Assembly (NCBI GenBank): GCA_937958695.1
Contig: CALGNK010000043.1
Location: 1 to 38,299 of the forward strand
Origin: an uncultured bacterium
GTDB taxonomy: Bacteria > DUMJ01
DNA: 38,299 bases
Direction: 5' to 3'
The notes beneath the pieces are model-generated. The model saw only the letters and a program-made list of their open reading frames with translations. It was not told where the DNA came from and made no database searches. This document shows positions 1 to 8,360 of this stretch, piece after piece. Positions within the stretch are counted from its first letter, which is position 1; every line of letters starts with the position of its first letter. Both the position numbers and the translations under genes were made by a program.

Positions 1-16
1 TGAGGAGGGAAATTTT

Positions 17-1213
17 ATGGATAGAATGGCATGGTGGAGAAATGCAAAGTTTGGGATGTTTATACACTGGGGAGTTTATAGTATACCCGGTAGGGGAGAA
101 TGGGTAATGTTCCAAGAACGAATTCCAAAAGAGGAATACAAAAAATTAGCAGATAGATTTAATCCTGAGAGGTATAATCCTGAAGAATGGGTTAAATTAG
201 CCCAGAAAGCTGGAATGAAGTACATGGTTCTAACCACAAGACATCACGATGGATTCTCACTATTTGATAGTAAAGTAAGCGATTTTACTGCTACTAAAAG
301 TTCTGCCAAGAGAGACCTTATAAAGGAATATGTGGAAGCCTGTAGAAAAAACAATATGAGAATAGGTTTCTACTATTCTCTACTAGACTGGAGATATGAT
401 GCTTACTTTAAAGGTCCTAAGAATGATCCTAATGGGTGGAAGAATCTTGTAGAGTATATTCATACTCAGGTAGAAGAGCTTATGACTAACTATGGAAAGA
501 TTGATATCCTTTGGTATGATGGTGGCTGGCCTTATACAGCAGAGGACTGGCAGTCTCAGAAGCTAAATGAGATGGTAAGAAGACTTCAGCCAGATATCAT
601 TATAAATAATAGAAGCCAACTTCCGGAGGATTTTGACACGCCTGAGCAGTATATACCTGGACACTTTCCCGCTCCTAATGCACCTCAAAGAGACTGGGAA
701 TCCTGTATGACTTTAAATGACCACTGGGGATATTGTAAGGGAGATAACAACTGGAAGACGCCTCAGGAGGTTATCTGGAATCTAGCGAGGTGTGCTTCTG
801 GTGGTGGCAATTACCTATTGAATGTTGGGCCAAAACCAGACGGAACAATTCCAGAGGAATCGGTTAAGATACTAGAAGAGGTTGGAAAATGGATGGATGT
901 AAACGGTGAGAGTATATATGGAACGGTAAGAACTAAAGTAGGATTTCCCCATGGAGTAACAACACTGAAGGGTAATAAACTTTATATTCATGTCTTCTAC
1001 TGGAATAAAGAGTTTGCATTAGCTCCCTGTAAGATTGACGTAAAAAATACATATTTCTTGAGGAATAAAGAAGAGGTAAAGTTTACCATAAAGGGGGAAA
1101 GAATCATATTTTCCAATCTGCCAGAGAAGGCTCCTGATCCATTAGATACAGTAATAGTTTTAGAATTTGAAGGAGATATAACTGCCCTAGATCCCTTTAG
1201 ACCATTTGAATAG
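17..1213 (+). CDS. Alpha-L-fucosidase, GH29 family
   Basis: Predicted retaining exo-alpha-L-fucosidase that removes terminal L-fucose from oligosaccharides. Seen: a (beta/alpha)8-barrel start with FGMFIHWG (residues 12-19), TTRHHDGF (73-80) and ILWYDGGW (164-171); D168 of the last motif is the expected nucleophile of GH29. A C-terminal beta-rich part follows the barrel from about residue 300. At 398 aa it is a little shorter than many GH29 enzymes (440-500). There is no signal peptide, so it is probably cytoplasmic. The ATG at 17 has GAGGAGG 8 nt upstream. A TGA at 1-3 may be the stop of an upstream gene, so the operon probably begins outside the window. It lies 14 nt before an SDR gene and shares the operon with a second putative fucosidase and a fucose isomerase-like gene. 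Family assignment is secure; substrate linkage is inferred. Confidence 0.93.
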   Translation: MDRMAWWRNAKFGMFIHWGVYSIPGRGEWVMFQERIPKEEYKKLADRFNPERYNPEEWVKLAQKAGMKYMVLTTRHHDGFSLFDSKVSDFTATKSSAKRDLIKEYVEACRKNNMRIGFYYSLLDWRYDAYFKGPKNDPNGWKNLVEYIHTQVEELMTNYGKIDILWYDGGWPYTAEDWQSQKLNEMVRRLQPDIIINNRSQLPEDFDTPEQYIPGHFPAPNAPQRDWESCMTLNDHWGYCKGDNNWKTPQEVIWNLARCASGGGNYLLNVGPKPDGTIPEESVKILEEVGKWMDVNGESIYGTVRTKVGFPHGVTTLKGNKLYIHVFYWNKEFALAPCKIDVKNTYFLRNKEEVKFTIKGERIIFSNLPEKAPDPLDTVIVLEFEGDITALDPFRPFE

Positions 1214-1227
1214 GGGTGAATCTTGAG

Positions 1228-2004
1228 ATGGGAGTTTTAGATCTTTTTAAGTTAGATGGTAAGAATGCTATAGTTACTGGTTCTGCACAAGGATTAGGTA
1301 AAGCTATGGCTAAAGCTTTAGGAGAGGCTGGGGCTAATGTTGCTATTGTTGATATTAATATAGACCTGGCTAGACAAACTGCAGAGGAGTTTTCAGAGAA
1401 GTTAGGGAGAAAATTTGTAGCAATTCAGGCAGATGTTACTAAGGAAGATGATGTGAAGCTTATGGTAGAGAAAGTTATATCGAGCCTTGGTAATATAGAT
1501 ATCTTAGTGAATAATGCAGGGATTGTAAGACATGCCCCAGCAGAGGATATGAGTAAGAAGGATTGGGATGATGTAATAGCTGTAAATCTTACTGGAGTAT
1601 TTTTATGCTCCCAAGCCGTTGGAAGACATATGATAGAGCGTAAACAGGGTAAAATCATAAATATTGCATCTATGTCTGGACTTATAGTAAATTACCCACA
1701 GCCACAGGTAGCATACAATGCATCTAAGGCAGGAGTTATTATGCTTACAAAGTCTCTTGCTGTAGAATGGTCTAAATATAACATAAATGTAAACGCTATT
1801 GCCCCTGGCTATATGAAAACCTCTATGACTGCTCCATTCTTTGAAAAAGAAGAATATAGAAGATTATGGATTGAACCTACGCCTATGAAGAGGCCTGGAG
1901 AAGCAGAAGAGCTTGGAGGTGCTGTAGTTTATCTTGCTTCAGATGCTTCTAGTTTTATGACAGGACAAGTATTAGTGATTGATGGAGGATACACATTGTT
2001 ATGA
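1228..2004 (+). CDS. SDR-family NAD(P)-dependent oxidoreductase
   Basis: Classical short-chain dehydrogenase of about 258 aa. Seen: cofactor motif TGSAQGLG (17-24), an Asp at the end of beta-2 (D42) favouring NAD, NNAG (95-98), catalytic S150, Y163 and K167 (YNASK), and a C-terminal IDGGY typical of the family. Start: a GTG at 1216 would extend it by four residues but has no ribosome-binding site; the ATG at 1228 has GGGGTG 9 nt upstream and is preferred. The stop overlaps the next ATG (ATGA), so translation is probably coupled. Its place between a fucosidase and other sugar genes suggests oxidation or reduction of a sugar or polyol. L-fucose dehydrogenase is possible, but no lactonase or dehydratase of that route lies in the window. 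Confidence 0.9.
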   Translation: MGVLDLFKLDGKNAIVTGSAQGLGKAMAKALGEAGANVAIVDINIDLARQTAEEFSEKLGRKFVAIQADVTKEDDVKLMVEKVISSLGNIDILVNNAGIVRHAPAEDMSKKDWDDVIAVNLTGVFLCSQAVGRHMIERKQGKIINIASMSGLIVNYPQPQVAYNASKAGVIMLTKSLAVEWSKYNINVNAIAPGYMKTSMTAPFFEKEEYRRLWIEPTPMKRPGEAEELGGAVVYLASDASSFMTGQVLVIDGGYTLL

Positions 2005-3053
2005 GTAGAGAGATTGCTTTAGATACTATATATCTTAAAGAGACCCCTAGGATTGCCCATACTGAGTATAGCTTGAATTACCATACTAATTATATCTTAA
2101 AGAAGACACAAGCTACAGAGATAAATCTAGAGACAACTAGGAAGTTTTTTGATATCTGGATGATAGACTTTCTTTGGAATACAGACGATGGACTTCATGG
2201 GGATTGGGAAAAGTTTGGACGTGCTACAGATATGGGACATGCAGAGTACGCTATAAATGGAAGTGATAAGAGAGCCTCAAAAGAGTGTCCCTTTAAATCA
2301 TTAGAGGAAGTTTGGACTTTTGATACAGTGGCTGAGTATGGATTGCCAGATTTTGATGAACAGGTTCAGGCTTATGAGAATAATATAAAGAGGCTTAGAG
2401 AGGACTTTCCAGACCAGCTAGTTACAGGAGGTTACTATAAGACTATAGTATCTGGTGCTATACAGGCATTTGGATGGGAGATGTTTCTTATGGCTCTCTC
2501 TGATATTAATAAGATGGAGAAGGTTTTTGATAGTTTCTTTAGGTTTACCCTCTTTCATATGAAAGCTTGGGCTGAGACTAGCGCAGAGGTTATTATTCAG
2601 CATGATGACTTTGTTTGGGCTAGTGGACCATTTATGAAACCAGAAATCTATAGAAAAGTAATAATACCTAGATATGCTGAGCTATGGAAGCCTCTTCATA
2701 AAGCCGGTAAAAAGGTTCTATTCTGTTCTGATGGTAACTTTATGGAATTTGCAGAGGACATAGTTAATGCTGGAGCAGACGGCCTTGTCTTTGAGCCCTG
2801 CAACGATTTTGGATTTATGACGGAGAGATTTGGAGGCTCTACTGTTTTAATAGGAAGTTATGTTGACTGTAGGGACTTAACTCTAGGTAAGTGGGATATA
2901 GTTAAGGATTGTATAGATAAGACTGTTGATTTGGCTAGAAAATATAGAGGAATTATGTTTGCTGTTGGAAATCACCTTCCGCCAAATATACCTGAGTGGA
3001 TGATGGAGAGATATATAGAGTATTTGAGGAAAAGACTTGCTTTTCTTCTATAA
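2001..3053 (+). CDS. Uroporphyrinogen decarboxylase (UroD/MtaA)-like protein
   Basis: A 350-aa member of the UroD superfamily, the fold shared by HemE and by methyltransferases of the MtaA/MtbA type that move methyl groups between corrinoid and thiol carriers. Seen: the motif IIQHDDFVWASGPFMKP (198-214), the downstream Pro-Arg-Tyr-rich helix (IIPRYAELWKPLHKAGK) and FCSDGN (241-246), which occupies the place of the usual HxCGN metal site but lacks the His. It is not HemE: the haem context and N-terminal substrate-binding arginine pattern are absent. The ATG overlaps the SDR stop by 4 nt. The partner or substrate is unknown. A sugar-operon context for this superfamily suggests a catabolic or methyl-transfer role, but that is inference. 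See the second copy at 3735. Confidence 0.8.
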   Translation: MSREIALDTIYLKETPRIAHTEYSLNYHTNYILKKTQATEINLETTRKFFDIWMIDFLWNTDDGLHGDWEKFGRATDMGHAEYAINGSDKRASKECPFKSLEEVWTFDTVAEYGLPDFDEQVQAYENNIKRLREDFPDQLVTGGYYKTIVSGAIQAFGWEMFLMALSDINKMEKVFDSFFRFTLFHMKAWAETSAEVIIQHDDFVWASGPFMKPEIYRKVIIPRYAELWKPLHKAGKKVLFCSDGNFMEFAEDIVNAGADGLVFEPCNDFGFMTERFGGSTVLIGSYVDCRDLTLGKWDIVKDCIDKTVDLARKYRGIMFAVGNHLPPNIPEWMMERYIEYLRKRLAFLL

Positions 3054-3076
3054 AGTAGCTATATTATAGCTACTTT
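3052..3076. promoter_or_regulatory. Perfect 11-bp palindrome before the antitoxin gene
   Basis: The two 11-nt arms (3052-3062 and 3066-3076, outer bases AAAGTAGC) are perfect inverted repeats with a 3-nt centre. The palindrome covers the stop codon of the UroD-like gene and ends one base before the ribosome-binding site of the antitoxin gene (GGAGG from 3077). Known: Phd/YefM antitoxins repress their own operons by binding palindromes at this position. It could also act as an RNA hairpin hiding the Shine-Dalgarno region or as a weak attenuator, since only three T residues follow. Confidence 0.6.
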
Positions 3077-3088
3077 GGAGGTGATAAA

Positions 3089-3316
3089 ATGAAGACGAGG
3101 GTTGTTAATATTAAAGAATTTAAGGACAAAGCGACTCAGTTGCTTAGAGAAAAAAGAGAGATTATAGTTACTAGGAGAGGAATCCCCATTGCTAGAGTTG
3201 AGCCCTTAGATGAGTTAAAAGGCCTAATGATAAAAGCCAGACTGGAGATGGAAAAGGCTAATATAACAGAGGAAGAAGCAATTGAAATCCTTAAAGAAGC
3301 CCAAAAAGAGATATAG
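3089..3316 (+). CDS. Phd/YefM-family antitoxin
   Basis: A 75-aa protein with the Phd/YefM N-terminal DNA-binding fold: VNIKEFKDKATQLL (6-19) is followed by the beta-hairpin IIVTRRGIPIARVEPL (25-40), the family signature. The C-terminal helix (about 45-75) is charged and would wrap the toxin. It probably neutralises the PIN protein encoded next and represses the pair through the palindrome just upstream. GGAGGTG lies 7 nt before the ATG at 3089. The pair is inserted between two UroD-like genes of the fucose operon in the same orientation, so it can be co-transcribed with them. Its codon usage looks like its neighbours, giving no sign of very recent arrival. Confidence 0.85.
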   Translation: MKTRVVNIKEFKDKATQLLREKREIIVTRRGIPIARVEPLDELKGLMIKARLEMEKANITEEEAIEILKEAQKEI

Positions 3317-3716
3317 AATTGTAATTGATGCTAATGTAATAGCGTCTTCAATTTTTGGGGGATATCCAGCAAAGGTTATGGAGATCGCTAAATCTCATAT
3401 ACTCTTTGCCCCTACAAGGTTAAAGAAGGGGTTAGAAACCTTTCTTGAGAAGGTTAGAAAAAGAGGAGATTTTACTGAATTAGTAAATTATTTCAGTTAT
3501 ATACTTTACCGCATAAAGTTTATTAATATAGAAGATCCTAAACACGTCTCTAGGGATAGGGCTGACGATTTCTATATAGCTGTAGCTTTACAGGAGAATG
3601 TAGATTTTCTTATTAATGGCGATAAAGATATACTCTCTTGTAGAGAGATAAGAAACTGGTCCTTTAAAATACTTACTCCTAAAGAGTTTGTGGAAATGAT
3701 TGAAGGTAAACTTTGA
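3282..3716 (+). CDS. PIN-domain toxin (VapC-like ribonuclease)
   Basis: A 144-aa PIN-domain protein, predicted Mg-dependent endoribonuclease. Seen: VIDANVIASSIF near the N-terminus gives the first catalytic Asp, RADDFYIAVAL carries the next acidic pair, and INGDKDIL the last Asp. The start is TTG at 3282, inside the antitoxin gene (35-nt overlap). It is supported by GAGGAAG at 3269-3275, 6 nt upstream, and by the absence of any ATG before the first catalytic residue. An ATT at 3318 is the only other position that keeps the PIN core. The long overlap would couple toxin translation to antitoxin translation. The target RNA is unknown. Confidence 0.82.
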   Translation: MKSLKKPKKRYRIVIDANVIASSIFGGYPAKVMEIAKSHILFAPTRLKKGLETFLEKVRKRGDFTELVNYFSYILYRIKFINIEDPKHVSRDRADDFYIAVALQENVDFLINGDKDILSCREIRNWSFKILTPKEFVEMIEGKL

Positions 3717-3734
3717 TCTTTTGAGGGAGGTTCT

Positions 3735-4829
3735 ATGAATAGATTCAGAGTTCCTTTTGAGAAACCAGAACCAGACTTTTATAGGTTTAAAGATGTGATT
3801 TTGGGTAAGAAGTCAGCTGAAAGGGTTCACTTTGTAGAGTTATTTCAGGATGTAGAGATTGTTTATTATATTACTGAAAATATCCTGGGCAATAGAGTAG
3901 TTAGGTCAATAGAAGAGGATTTCCAGGGCTTCTGGAGACAGCAGATAACATTCTGGTATAGGATGGGATATGATTATATTAGGGTTTCTGGAGGATTAAA
4001 TTTTATTGGGCAGAAAAGAAGGGTTACATCTGATACCGCTATACTTTCTAGAGGACAGAGAAGCTGGATAGAAGAATCCATTGGAATAATAAACTCTTGG
4101 AAAGATTTCGAAGAGTATCCTTGGCCTAAGCCAGAATCTTTTGACTATTCTAACTATGAGTTTGTCTCTAAAAATCTACCAGATGGTATGAAGATGATGG
4201 TCTGTCCATCTAGCGGAGTCTTTGAGATCAGTAGCGAATCCCTTTTAGGCTTTGAAGGTATGAGCTATCTTTTATATGAAGACTACGATTTGGTAAAGGC
4301 AGTTTTTAACAGGGTGGGGGAAACAATCTATAAGTTTTATGAAAATCTCATCACCTTAGATAATGTAGAGGGAATATTTCAAGGGGATGACCTCGGTTTT
4401 AAAACAAGCACTATAATATCACCTAAATTTTTGAGAGAACTGGTTCTACCTTGGCATAAGAAATATGCCGAATTAGCACATAAGCATAATAAGATGTACT
4501 GGTTCCACTGCTGTGGTAACATCCTGGAGATAATTGAAGACCTGATCGAAGATGTTAAAGTAGATGCTGTTCACTCTTTCCAAGATACTATAATCCCGGT
4601 TACAGAATTCAAAAAGAGATACGGTGATAGAGTGGCTGCTCTAGGAGGGGTAGATGTAGATAAACTATGTAGATTAGAAGAAAGAGAATTAAGGGCTTAT
4701 GTAAGAGATATTTTGGACAAATGTATGCCTATTAGATATGCCCTTGGTTCTGGCAATACAGTAACGAATTATGTCCCAGTAGAAAATTATCTAATAATGC
4801 TAGATGAAGGGGTGAGATACTATGATTGA
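3735..4829 (+). CDS. UroD/MtaA-like methyltransferase-type protein with HCCGN site
   Basis: A 364-aa UroD-superfamily protein. Seen: FQGDDLGFKT (215-224), a helix beginning ISPKFLRELVLPWHKKYAE (228-246), and FHCCGN (257-262). The His and Cys of the last correspond to the HxCG zinc site of MtaA/MtbA-type methylcobalamin:thiol methyltransferases. C312 and the terminal LGSGNTVTNYVP (337-348) could complete the site. It differs clearly from the copy at 2001, so the two are paralogues rather than a recent duplication. The ATG at 3735 has GAGGGAGG 6 nt upstream. The stop overlaps the GH151-like gene by 8 nt. No corrinoid protein gene is in the window. The true reaction is unknown; methyl transfer is inferred from the metal motif. 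Confidence 0.82.
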   Translation: MNRFRVPFEKPEPDFYRFKDVILGKKSAERVHFVELFQDVEIVYYITENILGNRVVRSIEEDFQGFWRQQITFWYRMGYDYIRVSGGLNFIGQKRRVTSDTAILSRGQRSWIEESIGIINSWKDFEEYPWPKPESFDYSNYEFVSKNLPDGMKMMVCPSSGVFEISSESLLGFEGMSYLLYEDYDLVKAVFNRVGETIYKFYENLITLDNVEGIFQGDDLGFKTSTIISPKFLRELVLPWHKKYAELAHKHNKMYWFHCCGNILEIIEDLIEDVKVDAVHSFQDTIIPVTEFKKRYGDRVAALGGVDVDKLCRLEERELRAYVRDILDKCMPIRYALGSGNTVTNYVPVENYLIMLDEGVRYYD

Positions 4830-6810
4830 ATTGCCATTCAGACAAGTCCATCTTGATTTCCATACATCTCCATTGATACCAGATGTAGGAATAGACTTTG
4901 ATCCCGAAGAATTTGCCAAGACATTAAAATCTGCCTATGTCAATTCTATTACAGTCTTTGCTAAATGTCATCATGGGATGTCTTATTATCCAACAAAAGT
5001 TGGAGTGACACATCCCAGCTTAAAGAGAGATCTTTTAGGTGAGATGGTAGAAGCTTGTCACAGAGAAGGTATAAGGGTCTGCGCCTATATCAGTGTGGTT
5101 TGGGATGAGTACTCTGCCAGTAATCATGGTGATTGGTTACAGGTAAATAAGGATGGGACCTTGGCAGGGAGACCTCCTTTTGGTAATAGAGGTTGGAGAT
5201 TCTTATGTATGAATTCACCCTATGTAGATTATGTAGCAGAACAGACAGAAGAGGTACTTAAACTTTACGATATAGACGGTGTATTCTTTGATATAGTTAT
5301 GCAAACATTTCCTGGATGCGTATGTAATCACTGTATAAAGAGCATGAAGAATCTAGGGCTTGATCCAACAAGTGATGTGGACCTATATAGACACTCTCAA
5401 ATCATAGGTAGAAACTTTATGGCTAGGATGGATAAACTAGTCAAAGATATAAGACCTGATATCAGTATATTTTATAATTCTAGGCTAAAGCTTGAGAGTG
5501 ATTATGAGTTAGGTATGAGACAAGAGTCAGATTATTTCACCCACTTTGAGATAGAATCTTTACCCTCTGGAGGTTGGGGTTATAATCACTTCCCTTTATT
5601 TGTTCGTTATTATCGGACTCTTGGTAAGGATCTCCTTGGTATGACAGGAAGATTTCATAAAAGTTGGGCTGATTTTGGAGGATTCAAGAATACACCTGCC
5701 TTAGAGTATGAGTGTTTTACAATGTTGGCTCTAGGGGCAAAGTGTTCTGTTGGAGACCAGCTACATCCTCGTGGAAGGCTAGATAAGACTGTTTATAGCC
5801 TAATTGGTAGTGTTTATAAGAAGGTTGCTGAAAGGGAAGAGTGGTGTAAGAATGGCAAGCCTCTCTCTGATATAGGGGTTCTTATCTCTAACTCCTTCTA
5901 CAACGACTGGAAGACAGATTCTGATGAAGGAGCTATGAGGATCCTCTCTGAATCTCACTATCAGTTTTCATTTATAGATTCTTGTGAGGATCTAAATAAG
6001 TACAAACTTATTATTGCTCCGGATAGAGTTAATATAGATGAGAAACTTGCTAAGAAGTTAAGGGATTATCTAGATAATGGTGGAAAGCTGATATTAAGTT
6101 ATAAATCAGGCCTAAACGGTGAAAGATTTATCCTTGATGAACTTGGCATTGAGTACCTTGGTGATAGTGACTATTCCCCTGATTACTTTAAGGTTTTGGC
6201 TCCTATAGATAAAGGCATAGAACCTGCAGAGTATGTAATGTACGAAAAGGGGACAAAGGTTCTCCCTAAAGATGGGACTCAAGTTTTAGCAGAGATTTAT
6301 CAGCCTTACTTTAATAGAACCTGGGAGCATTTCTCGTCTCATGCACAGACTCCTCCGGAGAAGAAAAGCCCTTATCCAGCAGTAACCAGGAATGGTAATA
6401 TAATTTATATCTCTTATCCCATATTCAGGGCATACATACTCCACGGGAATCTAGTTTATAAGAAGTTAGTGAAAAACTGTATAGACCTTCTCTTGGATAA
6501 ACCGCTAGTCTTAGGCGAATTGCCTTCGACTGCTAGGATAACTGTAAATCTACAAAAAATTGACAACAAAACTAGAACCATAATCCATTTACTCCACTAT
6601 ATACCTGAGAGAAGGTGTAAGAGTATAGATGTTATAGAAGATGTGATACCTCTTTACAATGTAAAGTTAAAATTAAGGCTCGAGAATCTTCCGTCTCGAT
6701 GTTATCTTGCACCAGAGATGAAAGATTTAGAGTTTGTAGTATATAATAATGAGTATGTAGAATTTAATGTTCCAGAGGTTAATGGTTATCAGATTGTAGT
6801 TTTAGAATAA
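4822..6810 (+). CDS. Putative alpha-L-fucosidase, GH151/GHL6 type
   Basis: A 662-aa, three-part glycoside hydrolase-like protein. Seen: an N-terminal (beta/alpha)8 barrel (about 1-340) with HLDFHTSP (10-17), IDGVFFDIVM (151-160, D157 a candidate nucleophile) and a CVCNHC motif (166-171). A Rossmann/flavodoxin-like domain resembling the GH42 trimerisation domain follows (about 350-450, DIGVLISNSFYN and LIIAPDRV), then a beta-rich C-terminal part. Known: the hypothetical glycosyl hydrolase 6 domain plus this middle domain is the architecture of GH151 alpha-L-fucosidases. That fits the GH29 gene and fucose isomerase-like gene in the same operon. No signal peptide, so cytoplasmic. ATG at 4822 with AAGGGGTGAG upstream. 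Substrate inferred; a family of other specificity with the same fold cannot be excluded. Confidence 0.75.
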   Translation: MIELPFRQVHLDFHTSPLIPDVGIDFDPEEFAKTLKSAYVNSITVFAKCHHGMSYYPTKVGVTHPSLKRDLLGEMVEACHREGIRVCAYISVVWDEYSASNHGDWLQVNKDGTLAGRPPFGNRGWRFLCMNSPYVDYVAEQTEEVLKLYDIDGVFFDIVMQTFPGCVCNHCIKSMKNLGLDPTSDVDLYRHSQIIGRNFMARMDKLVKDIRPDISIFYNSRLKLESDYELGMRQESDYFTHFEIESLPSGGWGYNHFPLFVRYYRTLGKDLLGMTGRFHKSWADFGGFKNTPALEYECFTMLALGAKCSVGDQLHPRGRLDKTVYSLIGSVYKKVAEREEWCKNGKPLSDIGVLISNSFYNDWKTDSDEGAMRILSESHYQFSFIDSCEDLNKYKLIIAPDRVNIDEKLAKKLRDYLDNGGKLILSYKSGLNGERFILDELGIEYLGDSDYSPDYFKVLAPIDKGIEPAEYVMYEKGTKVLPKDGTQVLAEIYQPYFNRTWEHFSSHAQTPPEKKSPYPAVTRNGNIIYISYPIFRAYILHGNLVYKKLVKNCIDLLLDKPLVLGELPSTARITVNLQKIDNKTRTIIHLLHYIPERRCKSIDVIEDVIPLYNVKLKLRLENLPSRCYLAPEMKDLEFVVYNNEYVEFNVPEVNGYQIVVLE

Positions 6811-6825
6811 GAAAGGAGTGAGAAA

Positions 6826-8322
6826 ATGAGATCAACACCGATTGGCATTGTTATGCTAAATGATGGAAGACCTCATGTTTACTCAGCCAATGAGCAGGAA
6901 AATATGCAGGTTGTTAGAAGATGGGCTGAGGTCATAAGAAAAAATCTAAAAAATATAGATGGTTCTTCTCCAGAGGTTGTTATAGCTTCAGAGACTATTA
7001 AGAGTGTAAGGACTGCTCAAAAGATAGCAGAAGAGCTTACAAAGGCTAACTGTAAACAGATAGTAATGTGTTATAATGTTTGGGACTTTCCTTATCTCGC
7101 CTGGCCCTTTATAAATTCTTTAGATAGTAACATTCCTATTTTAAGTCTCTCCAATAATAATGCACAGTATCCAGGAAATGTTGGACTTCTTGCTACAGAT
7201 GGGGAGATAAGGCAAGCTGGAAGAAGGACCCATAGGATTGTCGGAGATATAGATGACCCTAAAGTCCAAGAGAAGGTTATTAAGTGGTTGAGAGCTTCAC
7301 AGGCAGTAACTAGTATGAGGGGAGAAGTCTATGGTCTCTATGGTGGACATTCTATGGGAATGGAGACCGGATACTTTCATCTTGTTCCAAATATAAAGAC
7401 ATTTGGAATTACTACTTATCAGATAGACCAACTTCTTCTAGTAAAGGCTATGGAAGAAATAGATGATAAAGAGGTAGAGAAAGGTTTCCAGTGGTTTACA
7501 GAACTTTTAGGAGATAGAATCCTTTACGATGGAAAGATGCTTACACCTCAGACTTTAAAGACGCAGATCAGGTTATATTTGGCAATGAAAAAGGTTAATG
7601 AGGAGAATGGTTTTGACTTCTGTGGACTTAAAGGACAGCGTGAATTGACTGAATACGTGTGTCTTGGTGATATACCAGAGATGGTTATGAACGATCCGTA
7701 TGACTGGTATGGATTTAAGGAGCCGACTGTATGTGCTACTGAGGCAGATTCATTTGCTGCTATAACTATGGAAATACTTAAATACATAAGCGGAGGTCTT
7801 CCCGTTCTCTTTATGGATGTAAGGATATACTATCCTGATAAGGATATCTGGGACTTCTGTAACTCTGGAAATCACGCAAGTTATTACGCCTCTCTGAGTC
7901 TGGATCCTAAAGAAAACTTTAAGAAGGTTACATTACATCCAGCCCTTGAATACTACTTTAAAGCTGGTGGAGCTTCTGTATCATTTGATGCTGCTCCTAC
8001 AAAAATGACTTTTGCTAGACTTGGCTTATACAATGACAAGGTATATATGGTTATAGTCCCTGGAGAAAGCCTAGAGCTTCCTGAGGAAGAGAGGAAGGCT
8101 ATTAATAATCTTTCTAATCCAACCTGGCCACATGTCCATGCAAGATTAGAATGTTCTTTTGATGAGTTCTTAAATGTATTTCCAGCCAACCATATACAGG
8201 CTATCCCTGGGGATTGTGTAGATACCCTTGTATATTACTGTGAGATACTTGGCATAAAGCCGATAGTTCTTGGTCCAAGAGGAAAAGAGAGGCTTATTCC
8301 TCTTTGGGAGATTTTAGGATAA
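6826..8322 (+). CDS. L-fucose/L-arabinose isomerase family protein
   Basis: A 498-aa aldose-ketose isomerase, probably converting L-fucose to L-fuculose with Mn2+. Seen: VMCYNVWDFPYLAWP (80-94), the GxxGxxxMG-like GLYGGHSMGMETGY (170-183), GLKGQRELTE (267-276), and acidic or His residues E306, D331, H350 and H456. From memory of E. coli AraA (E306/E333/H350/H450) and FucI (E337/D361/H528), these are at the right order and spacing for metal ligands. It is shorter than E. coli FucI (591 aa), as is usual in the broader family. It is last in the operon, with AAGGAG before the ATG and a strong terminator right after. Fucose rather than arabinose is inferred from the two fucosidase-like neighbours. 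Confidence 0.82.
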   Translation: MRSTPIGIVMLNDGRPHVYSANEQENMQVVRRWAEVIRKNLKNIDGSSPEVVIASETIKSVRTAQKIAEELTKANCKQIVMCYNVWDFPYLAWPFINSLDSNIPILSLSNNNAQYPGNVGLLATDGEIRQAGRRTHRIVGDIDDPKVQEKVIKWLRASQAVTSMRGEVYGLYGGHSMGMETGYFHLVPNIKTFGITTYQIDQLLLVKAMEEIDDKEVEKGFQWFTELLGDRILYDGKMLTPQTLKTQIRLYLAMKKVNEENGFDFCGLKGQRELTEYVCLGDIPEMVMNDPYDWYGFKEPTVCATEADSFAAITMEILKYISGGLPVLFMDVRIYYPDKDIWDFCNSGNHASYYASLSLDPKENFKKVTLHPALEYYFKAGGASVSFDAAPTKMTFARLGLYNDKVYMVIVPGESLELPEEERKAINNLSNPTWPHVHARLECSFDEFLNVFPANHIQAIPGDCVDTLVYYCEILGIKPIVLGPRGKERLIPLWEILG

Positions 8323-8326
8323 ACTA

Positions 8327-8354
8327 GGGCGCCTCTCGGCGCCCCTTTTATTTA
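8327..8354 (+). terminator. Intrinsic terminator of the fucose operon
   Basis: A GC-only 7-bp stem (GGGCGCC at 8327-8333 with GGCGCCC at 8338-8344) closes a TCTC loop and is followed by CTTTTATTTA. It stands out sharply from the AT-rich surroundings and lies 5 nt after the isomerase stop. It separates region A from the lacI-headed operon. Confidence 0.88.
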
Positions 8355-8360
8355 ATAAAT

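Noticed and set aside
1216-1227. GTG at 1216 as the start of the first SDR
   Set aside because: Its upstream sequence has no Shine-Dalgarno match; the ATG at 1228 has GGGGTG at the right distance.
1425-1658. Open frames on the - strand within + strand genes
   Set aside because: They have no ribosome-binding sites or recognisable domains and lie inside well-supported genes; they are shadows of the AT-rich codons.
2001-3053. HemE (true uroporphyrinogen decarboxylase) for the two UroD-like genes
   Set aside because: The HCCGN and FCSDGN sites and the sugar-operon context do not fit HemE, and no other haem gene is present.
3282-3716. Frameshift between antitoxin and PIN gene
   Set aside because: The 35-nt overlap is explained by a TTG start with a good ribosome-binding site; both proteins are intact.
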